From positions 186,001 through 250,000 of the forward strand of contig NZ_BFAB01000001.1 of NCBI RefSeq assembly GCF_003402475.1: a stretch of 64,000 nucleotides of DNA, in the 5' to 3' direction. Of the stretch, positions 34,616 to 43,991 are shown in pieces. Below the pieces are notes generated by a model, which saw only the letters and a list, made by a program, of their open reading frames with translations, ran no database searches and was not told the origin of the DNA. This DNA is from Mycobacterium sp. MFM001. GTDB taxonomy: Bacteria > Actinomycetota > Actinomycetes > Mycobacteriales > Mycobacteriaceae. How positions within the stretch are numbered: position 1 is the first letter of the stretch; each line of letters starts with the position of its first letter. Both the position numbers and the translations under genes were made by a program.

Positions 34616-34636
34616 GTATACCCCTATGGGGTATAC
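34616..34636. promoter_or_regulatory. RicR operator upstream of mymT
   Basis: Perfect 21-bp palindrome with half site GTATACCCC and centre TAT (mirror GGGGTATAC). It contains the RicR core TACCCC-N3-GGGGTA seen also at the ricR promoter. TATACA/TACACT right at its edge (34632-34639) is the probable mymT -10, so repressor binding would occlude it. Copper would release it. Confidence 0.88.
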
Positions 34637-34653
34637 ACTGCATCCGGGCAAGC

Positions 34654-34673
34654 ATCCCGGAATCCTCCGGGAT
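34654..34673 (+). promoter_or_regulatory. Leader hairpin upstream of mymT
   Basis: Perfect 8-bp stem ATCCCGGA/TCCGGGAT with loop ATCC, lying 24 nt before the mymT ATG in the probable 5' leader. An upstream CATCCGGG (34641-34648) could pair alternatively with part of it. It may tune translation, or simply be the coding DNA of an N-terminally extended MymT. Confidence 0.45.
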
Positions 34674-34697
34674 CCCAACACAGACAGGGTTGACTTC

Positions 34698-34844
34698 ATG
34701 AGCAATTACGAGGCTGGGACCTTGCTCACCTGTGGCCACGAAGGATGCGGATGCCGGGTTCGTATCGAGGTCGAGTGCCACTGCGCCGGTTCGGGCGAGG
34801 CCTACCGCTGCACCTGCGGCGACGAACTGGTCGCTGTCAGCTAG
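34698..34844 (+). CDS. mymT: Copper metallothionein MymT
   Basis: 48 residues from the ATG at 34698; too short for many gene finders. Almost identical in pattern to M. tuberculosis MymT (Rv0186A): [42 protein letters not shown], with seven cysteines at 12, 17, 19, 27, 29, 38 and 40 in CxC-type clusters. MymT binds several Cu(I) ions in a solvent-shielded core in the cytoplasm and protects against copper. Driven from the RicR operator 60 bp upstream. The frame stays open to an ATG at 34626, which would add 24 residues; a good ribosome site is lacking for both starts. Convergent with bglS. Confidence 0.93.
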   Translation: MSNYEAGTLLTCGHEGCGCRVRIEVECHCAGSGEAYRCTCGDELVAVS

Positions 34845-34865
34845 TGGAGTCGCCGGGCTGGCCGG

Positions 34866-36962
34866 TCAGCGTCCGAAATCGCGGCCGGTTAGCTCGGCTT
34901 CCCCCGTAAGTTCCAGGGCCACCGCCGACGAGCCCACCGCGACCGCGTGACGGCCTGGCGCGATGCGCCACCTGCCGTCGCGATAGCGACCCAACAGCCG
35001 CGGTTCCGCCTCGATCGTCACACGGCGGGACTCGCCGGCGTCGAGTTCAACCCGTTCGAATCCGAGCAGCCGCAATCGTTCTCCGTCTGCGGCCGCGGTC
35101 AGGTAGACCTGCGGCACGTCAGCGCCGCGACGACCGCCAGTGTTCACCACGGTGAGGCTGGCGGTGATCGTGTCGCCGCCGCTGATCACCAGGTCGCGGT
35201 GCTCGAAGCTGGTGTAGGACAGGCCGTGCCCGAACGCGAACATCGGCTCCAGGCCCCGGCTGGCGAACCATCGGTAGCCGACCTCGGCGCCTTCGGTGTA
35301 GCGGATGGTTGTCGCCGTTCCCCACGGTGCTCCCAGCCCGGGCAGCTCGGGACGCGGCGTCTGGTCGAGATCTACCGGAAACGTGATCGGCAGACGGCCT
35401 GACGGATTGACCTGTCCGGCAACGACTTCCGCGATCGCCTGAGCACCGGCCTGGCCTGGATACCAGGCTTGCACAATCGCGTTGACCTTCTCGCGCCACG
35501 GCATTGCGACGGGATTGCCGGTCTCCAGCACCACGACGGTGTTCGGGTTGGCTTCGGCGACCGCGGCGATCACCTCGTCCTGACCCCAGGGCAGCGACAA
35601 GTCGGCGCTGTCCAGGCCTTCGCCTTCCACACGGACGGCGAACACGATCGCGACGTCGGCCCGTCGCGCCGCCAGCACCGCCTCGGCCGGAGTGACGGCC
35701 GGATCGAATTCGACGCTGGCGTGCGGCAACTGCTTTCGCAATTCGGCGACCGGCGACGACGGCAGCAGATACAGGTTGCGCAGACTGCCCGGCCAGCCGA
35801 GCGGAAACACCTCGGCGAAGCCGCCTGGCGGAACCACTGTGCTCGACCCGCAGCCTGCGGGCACGCCGAGTTGCGCGCAGCCGCCGATGACCGCGATGCG
35901 CGCTTCAGCCGACAGCGGCAGCGCGCCACCGTTTTTCAACAACACGATGCCCTGCCGGGCGACCTCCAGCGCGACTTGGCGGTGGGCCGCCATATCCACC
36001 GCGGGCGTCGCGACCCACTGGTCGACGCCCACCGCGAAGATCGATCGCAGAATCCGTCGCACCATGTCCGACAGCCGCTCCTTAGACAGTTTCCCGTCGT
36101 CGTAGGCTGCCTTGAGTGCGTCGCCGAACGCCTCGCCCTGCCATAACATTCCGTCGATCTGCGCGCCGGATTCCTGGTCGAGGCCGTTGACCGCGAACTC
36201 CCAACTCGGTGTCGCGCCCCAGTCGGACATCACCCAACCGCGGTATCCCCACGCGTCTTTCAGCACGCCGTTGATAAGAGCGTCGTTGCCACCAGCGTAC
36301 TCGCCGTTGACTTTGTTGTACGCGGTCATCACCGCGCCCGGCTGTGCCCGCTCGATCGCGATTTCGAAAGCCAGAAGATCGGATTCGCGGTGCGCGTCGG
36401 GATCAATCACCGCATCCAGCCAGTGCCGGTTGGTTTCGTTGCAGTTCAGCGAGTAGTGCTTGATCGTCGAGATGACGCCGTGCTGCTGGATGCCGTTGAC
36501 GGACTCCGCGGCGATCGCCGCGCTCAAAAGCGGGTCCTCGGAAAGGTATTCGAAGTTGCGGCCGTTGCGCGGGTCACGGGCAAGGTTGATCCCGCCGGCC
36601 AGCAGCACGTTGAACCCGCGGCTGCGGGCTTCACGCCCGGTCGCCGCGCCGGCGGCGCGGGCAAGGGCCGGATTGAAGCTTGCCGCCAGTGCCAGGCCGG
36701 CCGGCAGCGCGGTTGCGGTGTCGCCGGACCGGTAGCCGGGGTTGGTGACGCCCAGGCTAGCGTCGCTCATTAGCAGCGCGGGCACCCCGAGGCGCGCGAC
36801 GCCGGGTACGTAGCCGGCGCTCATCGGCACGTCCGGCGGTATGCGCTCATCACGCAGGGGCAACAGCTCGCTGGCGCCCATCACGCTGCGCAGCAACGAA
36901 AATCGCTCGTCGTCGCTCATCTGCGCCTCGACCTCGCGGGCGCGAACGTCGGAATCGCTCAC
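34866..36962 (-). CDS. bglS: Glycoside hydrolase family 3 beta-glucosidase BglS
   Basis: 698 residues from the GTG at 36962, which overlaps the upstream gene stop (GTGA); M. tuberculosis BglS (Rv0186) has 691. Seen: GH3 N-terminal barrel with substrate-binding KHY (168-170) and nucleophile Asp247 in RGWVMSDWGATPS, the second alpha/beta domain (GIVLLKNGGALPLSAEARIAVIGGCAQLGVPAGCGSS) and a fibronectin-III-like C-terminal domain (YTSFEHRDLVISGGDTITASLTVVNTGGRRGADVPQVYL). No signal peptide, so hydrolysis of beta-glucosides is expected in the cytoplasm or on imported sugars. Last gene of the Rv0184-Rv0185-bglS overlapping run. Confidence 0.92.
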   Translation of the reverse strand: MSDSDVRAREVEAQMSDDERFSLLRSVMGASELLPLRDERIPPDVPMSAGYVPGVARLGVPALLMSDASLGVTNPGYRSGDTATALPAGLALAASFNPALARAAGAATGREARSRGFNVLLAGGINLARDPRNGRNFEYLSEDPLLSAAIAAESVNGIQQHGVISTIKHYSLNCNETNRHWLDAVIDPDAHRESDLLAFEIAIERAQPGAVMTAYNKVNGEYAGGNDALINGVLKDAWGYRGWVMSDWGATPSWEFAVNGLDQESGAQIDGMLWQGEAFGDALKAAYDDGKLSKERLSDMVRRILRSIFAVGVDQWVATPAVDMAAHRQVALEVARQGIVLLKNGGALPLSAEARIAVIGGCAQLGVPAGCGSSTVVPPGGFAEVFPLGWPGSLRNLYLLPSSPVAELRKQLPHASVEFDPAVTPAEAVLAARRADVAIVFAVRVEGEGLDSADLSLPWGQDEVIAAVAEANPNTVVVLETGNPVAMPWREKVNAIVQAWYPGQAGAQAIAEVVAGQVNPSGRLPITFPVDLDQTPRPELPGLGAPWGTATTIRYTEGAEVGYRWFASRGLEPMFAFGHGLSYTSFEHRDLVISGGDTITASLTVVNTGGRRGADVPQVYLTAAADGERLRLLGFERVELDAGESRRVTIEAEPRLLGRYRDGRWRIAPGRHAVAVGSSAVALELTGEAELTGRDFGR

Positions 36963-37462
36963 CGCACACCTTCTTTCGCGTACACCACCCGCAGCACGTA
37001 GCCCAGTTCCGGCCCCATCACCAGCCCGGCCAACGAGCACAGCGTCGTGACGAAGCGTGGTCCGTGTGCTGGTGCCTCGTCGCACAGATGATGGGCGATC
37101 TCGTGCAGCACGACCAGTTCGCGCATCGCCCAGTCGGCGGTGTCGCGGTCGGGCACCGCGATAACCCCTGTGCCCTCGCCGCTTTCGTAGTGCGCGGCGG
37201 TGGCGGCCCGCCGGGCGCGCACTCGCAGCGGCGGCGTGCCGGGCCAGTGCTGCCGTACCGCCGGCAGGGCCAGCACGTCGTCGACGTAGCGCTGCACCGC
37301 GGCCACCGAGCCGAACCGCGCCTCCGGCGGCAGGGTCAACTGCGCGCCGAAGAACTCGACGCTGCGTGAGGCGTGCTCGGCGGCACGGTCGAACAGCGTG
37401 CGAACGAATTCCTCGGCGGCGTAGACCCTCGAGCGCTGCGTGTCGCGGTCAGCAGTGCTCAT
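36959..37462 (-). CDS. Putative zinc metallohydrolase, HExxH type (Rv0185-like)
   Basis: 167 residues from the ATG at 37462 (a GTG immediately before it is also possible). The motif ELVVLHEIAHHLCDEAPAHGPRF is a gluzincin-like HEIAHH with a downstream His, as in SprT-like and TIGR04338 proteins. The upstream half (SVEFFGAQLTLPPEARFGSVAAVQRYVDDVLALPAV) is conserved among actinobacterial homologues. A small cytoplasmic metallopeptidase or metallohydrolase is likely; the substrate is unknown. Overlaps both neighbours (DUF2786 upstream, bglS downstream), so the three genes are one translational unit. Confidence 0.78.
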   Translation of the reverse strand: MSTADRDTQRSRVYAAEEFVRTLFDRAAEHASRSVEFFGAQLTLPPEARFGSVAAVQRYVDDVLALPAVRQHWPGTPPLRVRARRAATAAHYESGEGTGVIAVPDRDTADWAMRELVVLHEIAHHLCDEAPAHGPRFVTTLCSLAGLVMGPELGYVLRVVYAKEGVR

Positions 37463-38208
37463 CACTCCAACGCGGCCCGCGCTCCCGACAGCTCCGCGCT
37501 GTTGCCGAGCCGCGCCCGCCGGCCGGCACGGTCACCCGCACGGCGCGCCGCCGACGAATATCCCGCCGAGGCGCTGCTGGCCCGCCAGGTGCCCCGGGCC
37601 TGCGACGCGCCCCGGTAGTAGTCGCGCAGCTCGATTTCCTTGTTGCGCAGGGCGATTGCAGTTCCCGGTGGTCTGCCGCGGTCCTTCTTGGCTTCTTGCT
37701 GGGCCTCTTCCCGTGCCTCGGCCAGCCGCTGCCCGACCCGGGCGCCGAATGCGAGCTGGAAATTCAGCCGCGCGGTGATTGTCGGCGTGGGCCGGTGCGC
37801 CCCTGACGCGATGTAGGCGTCCGACGCGCGCACCATCTGGACCACCAGGCTTGCGTACAGCGCATGGGTGGCGTCGATGTCCTCGGCGAACCCGTACGCG
37901 TAGACGAACGTCGAGTTGGAAGCGACGTCGCAGCGCACGTCGTTGGCGTGGGCGATGACCACGAACAGCTGCACATAGGTACGCAGCCCCTTGGTGCCGG
38001 CCTCACCGATGGTGATGGTGCGCTGAATCGGTGACTGAGCGGGCGTGCGCTTGGCCGCGTGCGAGCGCGCCACCGCCAGGTCGATGGACGTCGCGGTGGC
38101 CAGGCGCTGCGCGGCCGCCATGAACGCCTCGGCCTCGTGGGTGTTGTCGGTGCCCTCGGCCTGACGTAACAGTGCCGCGATCCGCGCCAGCATCTTGTCG
38201 TCACTCAT
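37462..38208 (-). CDS. DUF2786 protein (Rv0184-like)
   Basis: 248 residues. The N-terminal MSDDKMLARIAALLRQAEGTDNTHEAEAFMAAAQRLATATSIDLAVARS is the DUF2786 signature (two helices rich in Ala and Leu); the middle carries a conserved predicted alpha/beta part (RTYVQLFVVIAHANDVRCDVASNSTFVYAYGFAEDIDATHALYASLVVQM); the tail is Arg/Ala-rich. DUF2786 proteins often neighbour SprT-like metallopeptidase genes, as here, but their activity is not known. First gene of the unit with the metallohydrolase and bglS. The gap of about 40 bp to the monoacylglycerol lipase stop suggests possible readthrough from it. Confidence 0.78.
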   Translation of the reverse strand: MSDDKMLARIAALLRQAEGTDNTHEAEAFMAAAQRLATATSIDLAVARSHAAKRTPAQSPIQRTITIGEAGTKGLRTYVQLFVVIAHANDVRCDVASNSTFVYAYGFAEDIDATHALYASLVVQMVRASDAYIASGAHRPTPTITARLNFQLAFGARVGQRLAEAREEAQQEAKKDRGRPPGTAIALRNKEIELRDYYRGASQARGTWRASSASAGYSSAARRAGDRAGRRARLGNSAELSGARAALE

Positions 38209-38251
38209 GGCGCCAAACTAGCCGACCCGTACGACATTTCGCTGCAGCCAT

Positions 38252-40097
<1,846 letters not shown>

Positions 40098-40099
40098 GC

Positions 40100-40160
40100 G
40101 CCGAGTGTGGACTTATGCCACGCATCGACGTTGGAAACGTTCCTCAAGTCCACAATCGGC
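40100..40160. repeat. Palindromic intergenic element, copy D (61 bp)
   Basis: Starts 3 bp after the sigG stop. Arms GCCGAGTGTGGACTT and, as reverse complement of the other arm, GCCGATTGTGGACTT. Without gaps it aligns with copy E at about 43 of 62 positions, including spacer positions. The TAA stop of the following minus-strand gene (40115-40113) lies in its left arm. Confidence 0.78.
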
Positions 40161-41027
40161 GAGCCATGTGCAGCCAGCTGCCTGCAGGGCATCACATGTG
40201 CGAACCACCACCAGGTCAGATCGATACCGCAGCAGGTCACCGCTGGCATGCACCATCCGCCAGCCGAGCGCGGCAAGCTCGGCCTGTCGATCGATGTCAG
40301 CGGTCCGAATCGCGGGATCCGTCCAGTGTTGCGGACCGTCGAACTCCACGCCGACCTTCCACTCGTCGTATCCCATGTCGATGCGGGCGAACGGAATTCC
40401 GTAACGATTGCGTACGACGATCTGCGTCTTCGGCTTTGGCAGTCCAGCACGAACCAGCACGAGTCGTGTCCGGGTCCCCTGCGGCGATTCCGCGCCGCCG
40501 TCCATCAACTCCAGGACTCGCCGCAATTGAACGAGCCCACGCGCTCCGCGATGGTTTTGGACGACGGATTCGATACTCGCCGGGCTGAGACCGGTTGCGT
40601 TGGCGAGCGCATCCACTCGAATGACCGCCGCAGTCAAGCCTTTCCGGCGGCCAAGGTCGAAGGCTGTGCGCGCGGGTGTGGTAACCGGCATCCCTCGGAC
40701 TAGGCAGCTCTCGTCATCGTGGAGCTTTTCGCGATGGACGACGATGCCGTCGACATTGCACGCCTCGGTGCGATTCAATTCCGCCGGCAATCGCGAATCG
40801 ATCCAGCGTGAACCATGCAGCGCGGCCGCCGACAGGCCAGCGATCGTGGCAGCTCGTCCAGACCACAACCAGGCCGCGACCCCTTTCGTGACGGCGCTCA
40901 ACTCGTGGCCCTTCGGCATGTACACATTGCGATAAATCATCTCGTGTCGGCTGCGCAGGGTTCGCTTGGTAACGCGTCCTTCTGCCAATGCTTCGGTGCC
41001 GACAAAGGGCCAATCCCGCTCCCCCAT
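40113..41027 (-). CDS. AbiEi-like N-domain plus PD-(D/E)XK (DUF559-type) nuclease-fold protein
   Basis: 304 residues. The N-terminal part (residues about 10-130: VTKRTLRSRHEMIYRNVYMPKGH, WLWSGRAATIAGLSAAALHGSRWID) resembles the AbiEi antitoxin/transcriptional regulator fold with winged helix. The C-terminal part is a Vsr/DUF559-like PD-(D/E)XK fold: Glu180 in a helix, Asp217 (FARIDMGYDEWK), Glu228-x-Asp230 (VGVEFDGPQHW) and the terminal LGWRMVHASGDLL strand. Whether it cuts DNA is unknown. It is not beside an AbiEii toxin gene. Copies D and E of the palindrome lie at its two ends; the last about 16 codons and the stop are made of copy D sequence. Absent between sigG and the pirin gene in M. 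tuberculosis. Confidence 0.7.
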   Translation of the reverse strand: MGERDWPFVGTEALAEGRVTKRTLRSRHEMIYRNVYMPKGHELSAVTKGVAAWLWSGRAATIAGLSAAALHGSRWIDSRLPAELNRTEACNVDGIVVHREKLHDDESCLVRGMPVTTPARTAFDLGRRKGLTAAVIRVDALANATGLSPASIESVVQNHRGARGLVQLRRVLELMDGGAESPQGTRTRLVLVRAGLPKPKTQIVVRNRYGIPFARIDMGYDEWKVGVEFDGPQHWTDPAIRTADIDRQAELAALGWRMVHASGDLLRYRSDLVVVRTCDALQAAGCTWLADCGLEERFQRRCVA

Positions 41028-41061
41028 GCGCGGAGCTTGTCACCACCAGCCGACGGCGCAA

Positions 41062-41122
41062 GTCGAATGTGGACTTCTGCAACCCAACTTGTGGAAAAGC
41101 GTTGATTAAGTCCACATTCGGC
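41062..41122. repeat. Palindromic intergenic element, copy E (61 bp)
   Basis: Lies 34 bp upstream of the PD-(D/E)XK gene start. Arms GTCGAATGTGGACTT and GCCGAATGTGGACTT (reverse complement of the right arm). The stop codon of the DapB-like gene (TAA at 41108-41106) is inside its right arm, so the last residues DSRRMWT are encoded by the element. Confidence 0.76.
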
Positions 41123-42245
41123 GACTGTCGGGCGACGGACCCGGCACCGACCGAACCAGGCCGGTGCCGGTGACCAGCGGCAGGTCCAGCGCCGAGAGCA
41201 GACCGGGCCGCGCCTCACACACCGCCGGAATAGCGTTGACCATTCGCGATGCGCCGGCCATCCGCGCGCCCAGGTCGTGGTCGTGGTCGTCGGCCATCTC
41301 GAACTCGCAGCGCATGCTCGGCGAGCCTTCGATCTCGACGCGGTACGCGCCGCGGCCCGACGCGGCTCCGTAGCCGAAGTCGCGCGGCGGGATCGAGATG
41401 TGTGGCTGCGGCCAGTCCGGCGCCATGTCGTCGTGCATGCGGGTGACATGGTCGACGACGAAAGTGGCTCTGCCGTCGACGTATCCGGTCAACGTCGACC
41501 GCATCGCACCGATGGTTCCCGCGGCGATATGCCCGGTCGGTGTGTCGAACGACTCGGTCGCCGCAATTCGCTCGACGTTCTCGTCGATGTGGTCGATCTT
41601 CACGCCGAGCCCCGCGGCGAGCTGGTGCAGCACCGGTCCCCAACCGAAGGTGAACATTCCCGGCTGCGCCGCGAACGCGGCAAACTCCCGCGGCTTGCCG
41701 AACCCGAGGATCTCGTAGACCGCCGCCTTGTCCGGATAGGTGGCGTAGTTGAACATCTCGGTCACCCGCACGCTTTCGATAACCCGCGACACCCCCGAAA
41801 GCGCCAGCGGCAGAATATCGTTGGCGAACCCGGTGTCGATGCCGGTGGTGAAAAACGACGCATCGCCCGCCAGCGCGGCTTCCCGCAACGGATCGGTGAA
41901 CGCGGCGTCGACACCGTCGGGGTAGACCAGCGGCACCACCGAGCACGACACCACGTTCTTGCCGGCCCGCAGAATCGAGACCATGTCCGCGATCGCCTCC
42001 GCAGGACGCAGATTCGCTGCCGCGGCATAGATCACCGCATCGGCGTCACCGGCCAGCAGAGACGCGGGGTCCTGCGTCGCCACCACCCCCACCGGGCCGA
42101 TCCCGCACAACTCCCCCGCGTCCCGGCCCGCCTTGGCGTCGCTGTGCACGACGAGATCGACCAATTCCAGCGCAGGGTGGTCGATCACCCCGCGCAGGGC
42201 GATCAAGCCCATCGAACCCGGACCCCAAACGCCGACCTTGAACAT
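41106..42245 (-). CDS. DapB-like NAD(P)-dependent dehydrogenase
   Basis: 379 residues from the ATG at 42245, behind GGAGCTTTG. Rossmann domain FKVGVWGPGSMGLIALRGVIDHP with GxGxxG, then LVDLVVHSDAKAGRDAGELCGIGPVGVVAT and ADAVIYAAAANLRP as in dihydrodipicolinate reductase N-domains; the C-terminal half is unlike DapB and resembles 2,4-diaminopentanoate dehydrogenase-type or related oxidoreductases. The cell's true dapB will be elsewhere, so a catabolic role is likelier. Divergent from the IclR regulator, and its ribosome site overlaps a 14-bp palindrome, so it is probably that regulator's target. The C-terminus runs into palindrome copy E. Confidence 0.7.
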   Translation of the reverse strand: MFKVGVWGPGSMGLIALRGVIDHPALELVDLVVHSDAKAGRDAGELCGIGPVGVVATQDPASLLAGDADAVIYAAAANLRPAEAIADMVSILRAGKNVVSCSVVPLVYPDGVDAAFTDPLREAALAGDASFFTTGIDTGFANDILPLALSGVSRVIESVRVTEMFNYATYPDKAAVYEILGFGKPREFAAFAAQPGMFTFGWGPVLHQLAAGLGVKIDHIDENVERIAATESFDTPTGHIAAGTIGAMRSTLTGYVDGRATFVVDHVTRMHDDMAPDWPQPHISIPPRDFGYGAASGRGAYRVEIEGSPSMRCEFEMADDHDHDLGARMAGASRMVNAIPAVCEARPGLLSALDLPLVTGTGLVRSVPGPSPDSRRMWT

Positions 42246-42251
42246 CAAAGC

Positions 42252-42265
42252 TCCTAATATTAGGA
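42252..42265. promoter_or_regulatory. 14-bp palindrome, probable IclR operator
   Basis: TCCTAATATTAGGA is a perfect palindrome in the 61-bp gap between the DapB-like gene and the divergent iclR-type gene. It covers the ribosome site of the former. A+T-rich core in a GC-rich genome, placed as expected for an autoregulating local regulator. Confidence 0.65.
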
Positions 42266-42306
42266 CTCAGACAGTTATATTCTGGACGGATCGTAAGGAG
42301 GTGGCT

Positions 42307-43164
42307 GTGCCTTCGTCAACGGTCAAATCGCCGCCGACCGGCCGCGTCATGGATGTCCTTGCCGCACTGGCAGATTCGCCCGATGGGCGCACCTCGGCGG
42401 GACTGGCGAAGTGTTGCGGCATCAGCACGTCGACGTGTGCGCTGGTGCTGGCCGAATTGGAGCGGCGCAGCTGGGTGGCCCGCCGCGACGACCGCCGCTA
42501 CGTGCTGGGTAGCGGCCTGTTCGGCCTGGTCCACGGACTGCGCACACAATTCCCCCTGCTGGACCGCGGCCGCGACGCGCTCACATTTCTGCACCAAACC
42601 CTGGGCGCCGGCTGCTCGATGTCGAAGATCGGCGAGCGGCATCTGACCACCGTGGACACGGTGGGCCACGGCACCGACGGCGAACACGCTGTCGGCCAAC
42701 GCTTTCCAATCGACCCGCCGTTCGGCCTGGTGGCGATGGCATGGCGCGACGACGACGCCGTCGACGCGTGGCTAAAGCGGGTCATGCCGCGGCTGACCCC
42801 GACCGATATCGCGGCGCATCGACGGGTGCTCGCCGACATCCGCCGGCGCGGCTACGGCGCCTGGCGGTTCGACGACGCCCACGCCTCGCTGCACGATCGG
42901 CTGACCAAGGTGCTGGCATCGCTGGAACCGACCGCCCAAGTGACCCGTCAGCTCAGCACACTGATGACGATGGTCACGCTGCACTCCGTGACCGACACGC
43001 TCGAAACCGAATTGGCCTCAACGGAATTCGTCGTCTTGCCGATCTTCGGCAGCGACGGCCAGCCGGCGTACCAGATCGAAATCCACCTGAGCCGGCCGGA
43101 AAAGCTGACGCTCGCCCAACTCGACAAGGCGCTCAAGCATGCGCAAACGCTGCTGTTAGCGTGA
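42307..43164 (+). CDS. IclR-family transcriptional regulator
   Basis: 285 residues from the GTG at 42307 (AAGGAGG stands 5 nt before; the GTG at 42301 overlaps it). N-terminal winged helix (GRVMDVLAALADSPDGRTSAGLAKCCGISTSTCALVLAELERRSWVARRDDRRYVLGSGL) followed by an IclR effector domain; the latter keeps LDRGRDALTFLHQTLGAGCSMSKIGERHLTTVDTV and the pocket region GQRFPIDPPFGLVAMAW. It controls local catabolic genes with a small-molecule ligand not deducible here. Divergent from the DapB-like gene and 6 bp upstream of the SDR gene, so it probably forms an operon with SDR and perhaps controls the alcohol dehydrogenase. Confidence 0.83.
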   Translation: MPSSTVKSPPTGRVMDVLAALADSPDGRTSAGLAKCCGISTSTCALVLAELERRSWVARRDDRRYVLGSGLFGLVHGLRTQFPLLDRGRDALTFLHQTLGAGCSMSKIGERHLTTVDTVGHGTDGEHAVGQRFPIDPPFGLVAMAWRDDDAVDAWLKRVMPRLTPTDIAAHRRVLADIRRRGYGAWRFDDAHASLHDRLTKVLASLEPTAQVTRQLSTLMTMVTLHSVTDTLETELASTEFVVLPIFGSDGQPAYQIEIHLSRPEKLTLAQLDKALKHAQTLLLA

Positions 43165-43170
43165 CCGGCC

Positions 43171-43911
43171 ATGGGACGCGTAGACGGAAAAGTTGCACTG
43201 ATCAGCGGTGGCGCCCGCGGTATGGGCGCCGCACATGCGAGGGCATTGATCGCCGAAGGGGCCAAGGTGGTTCTCGGCGACATCCTTGACGACGACGGCA
43301 ACGCGCTGGCTGAAGAACTCGGGAATGCGGCCCGCTTCGTGCATCTCGACGTCACCCAGCCCGATCAGTGGAAGGCCGCCGTGCAGAGCGCGGTCACCCA
43401 GTTCGGCACGCTGAACGTGCTGGTCAACAATGCCGGCATCGTCAACGGCAACACGCTGCAGAATTTCCCGCTCGCCGACTGGCAGCAGATCATCGACATC
43501 AACCTCACCGGCACGTTTCTGGGCATGCAGGCCGCGGTCGAACCGATGATCGCCGCCGGCGGCGGTTCGATCATCAACATCTCCTCGGTCGAAGGTCTGC
43601 GCGGCAGCCCCGGGCTCTACGGCTACGTCGCATCGAAGTTCGGGGTGCGGGGCCTGGCCAAGGCCGCGGCGCTGGAGCTGGCGCCGCACAACATCCGAGT
43701 CAACTCCATCCATCCGGGCATGATCCGCACCCCGATGACGGCGGGCATTCCGGAGGACTTCTTGCAGATCCCGCTGGGCCGGGCCGCGGAAGCCGGCGAG
43801 GTGTCGGCTTGCGTCGTCTACCTGGCTTCCGACGAGTCGTCGTACTCCACCGGAGGAGAGTTCGTCGTGGACGGCGGGCTGACGGTGGGCGTGCCGCACA
43901 AGAGTGCATAG
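43171..43911 (+). CDS. Short-chain dehydrogenase/reductase (FabG3/3alpha,20beta-HSD-like)
   Basis: 246 residues, classical SDR. Seen: cofactor loop LISGGARGMGAAHAR, acidic GDILDDDG (NAD preference), LVNNAGIVNG, catalytic Ser-Tyr-Lys (INISSVEGLRGSPGLYGYVASKFG), NSIHPGMIRTPMT and the C-terminal YSTGGEFVVDGGLTVG. The GDILDDDG and VTQPDQWKAAV signature resembles the 3alpha(20beta)-hydroxysteroid dehydrogenase group to which Rv2002 (FabG3) belongs. A sterol- or alcohol-related oxidation is plausible next to the NDMA-type alcohol dehydrogenase. Starts 6 bp after the iclR-type gene. Confidence 0.83.
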   Translation: MGRVDGKVALISGGARGMGAAHARALIAEGAKVVLGDILDDDGNALAEELGNAARFVHLDVTQPDQWKAAVQSAVTQFGTLNVLVNNAGIVNGNTLQNFPLADWQQIIDINLTGTFLGMQAAVEPMIAAGGGSIINISSVEGLRGSPGLYGYVASKFGVRGLAKAAALELAPHNIRVNSIHPGMIRTPMTAGIPEDFLQIPLGRAAEAGEVSACVVYLASDESSYSTGGEFVVDGGLTVGVPHKSA

Positions 43912-43954
43912 GCACACATACCGGCAGGTCACATCACTAGCGACGGCCCGTTTT

Positions 43955-43983
43955 GTAACGCGTTACCGCAGGGTGGTTAAGAT
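43955..43983 (+). promoter_or_regulatory. Promoter with 12-bp palindromic operator before adh
   Basis: GTAACGCGTTAC (43955-43966) is a perfect palindrome; TAAGAT (43978-43983) is a good -10 box 8 nt before the ATG at 43992, consistent with a leaderless start. The palindrome is centred about 30 bp upstream of the expected transcription start. Confidence 0.6.
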
Positions 43984-43991
43984 CGCGAGGC

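Noticed and set aside
40113..41027. Complete AbiE type IV toxin-antitoxin system
   Set aside because: Only the AbiEi-like domain is present, fused to a nuclease fold; no nucleotidyltransferase (AbiEii) gene is adjacent.
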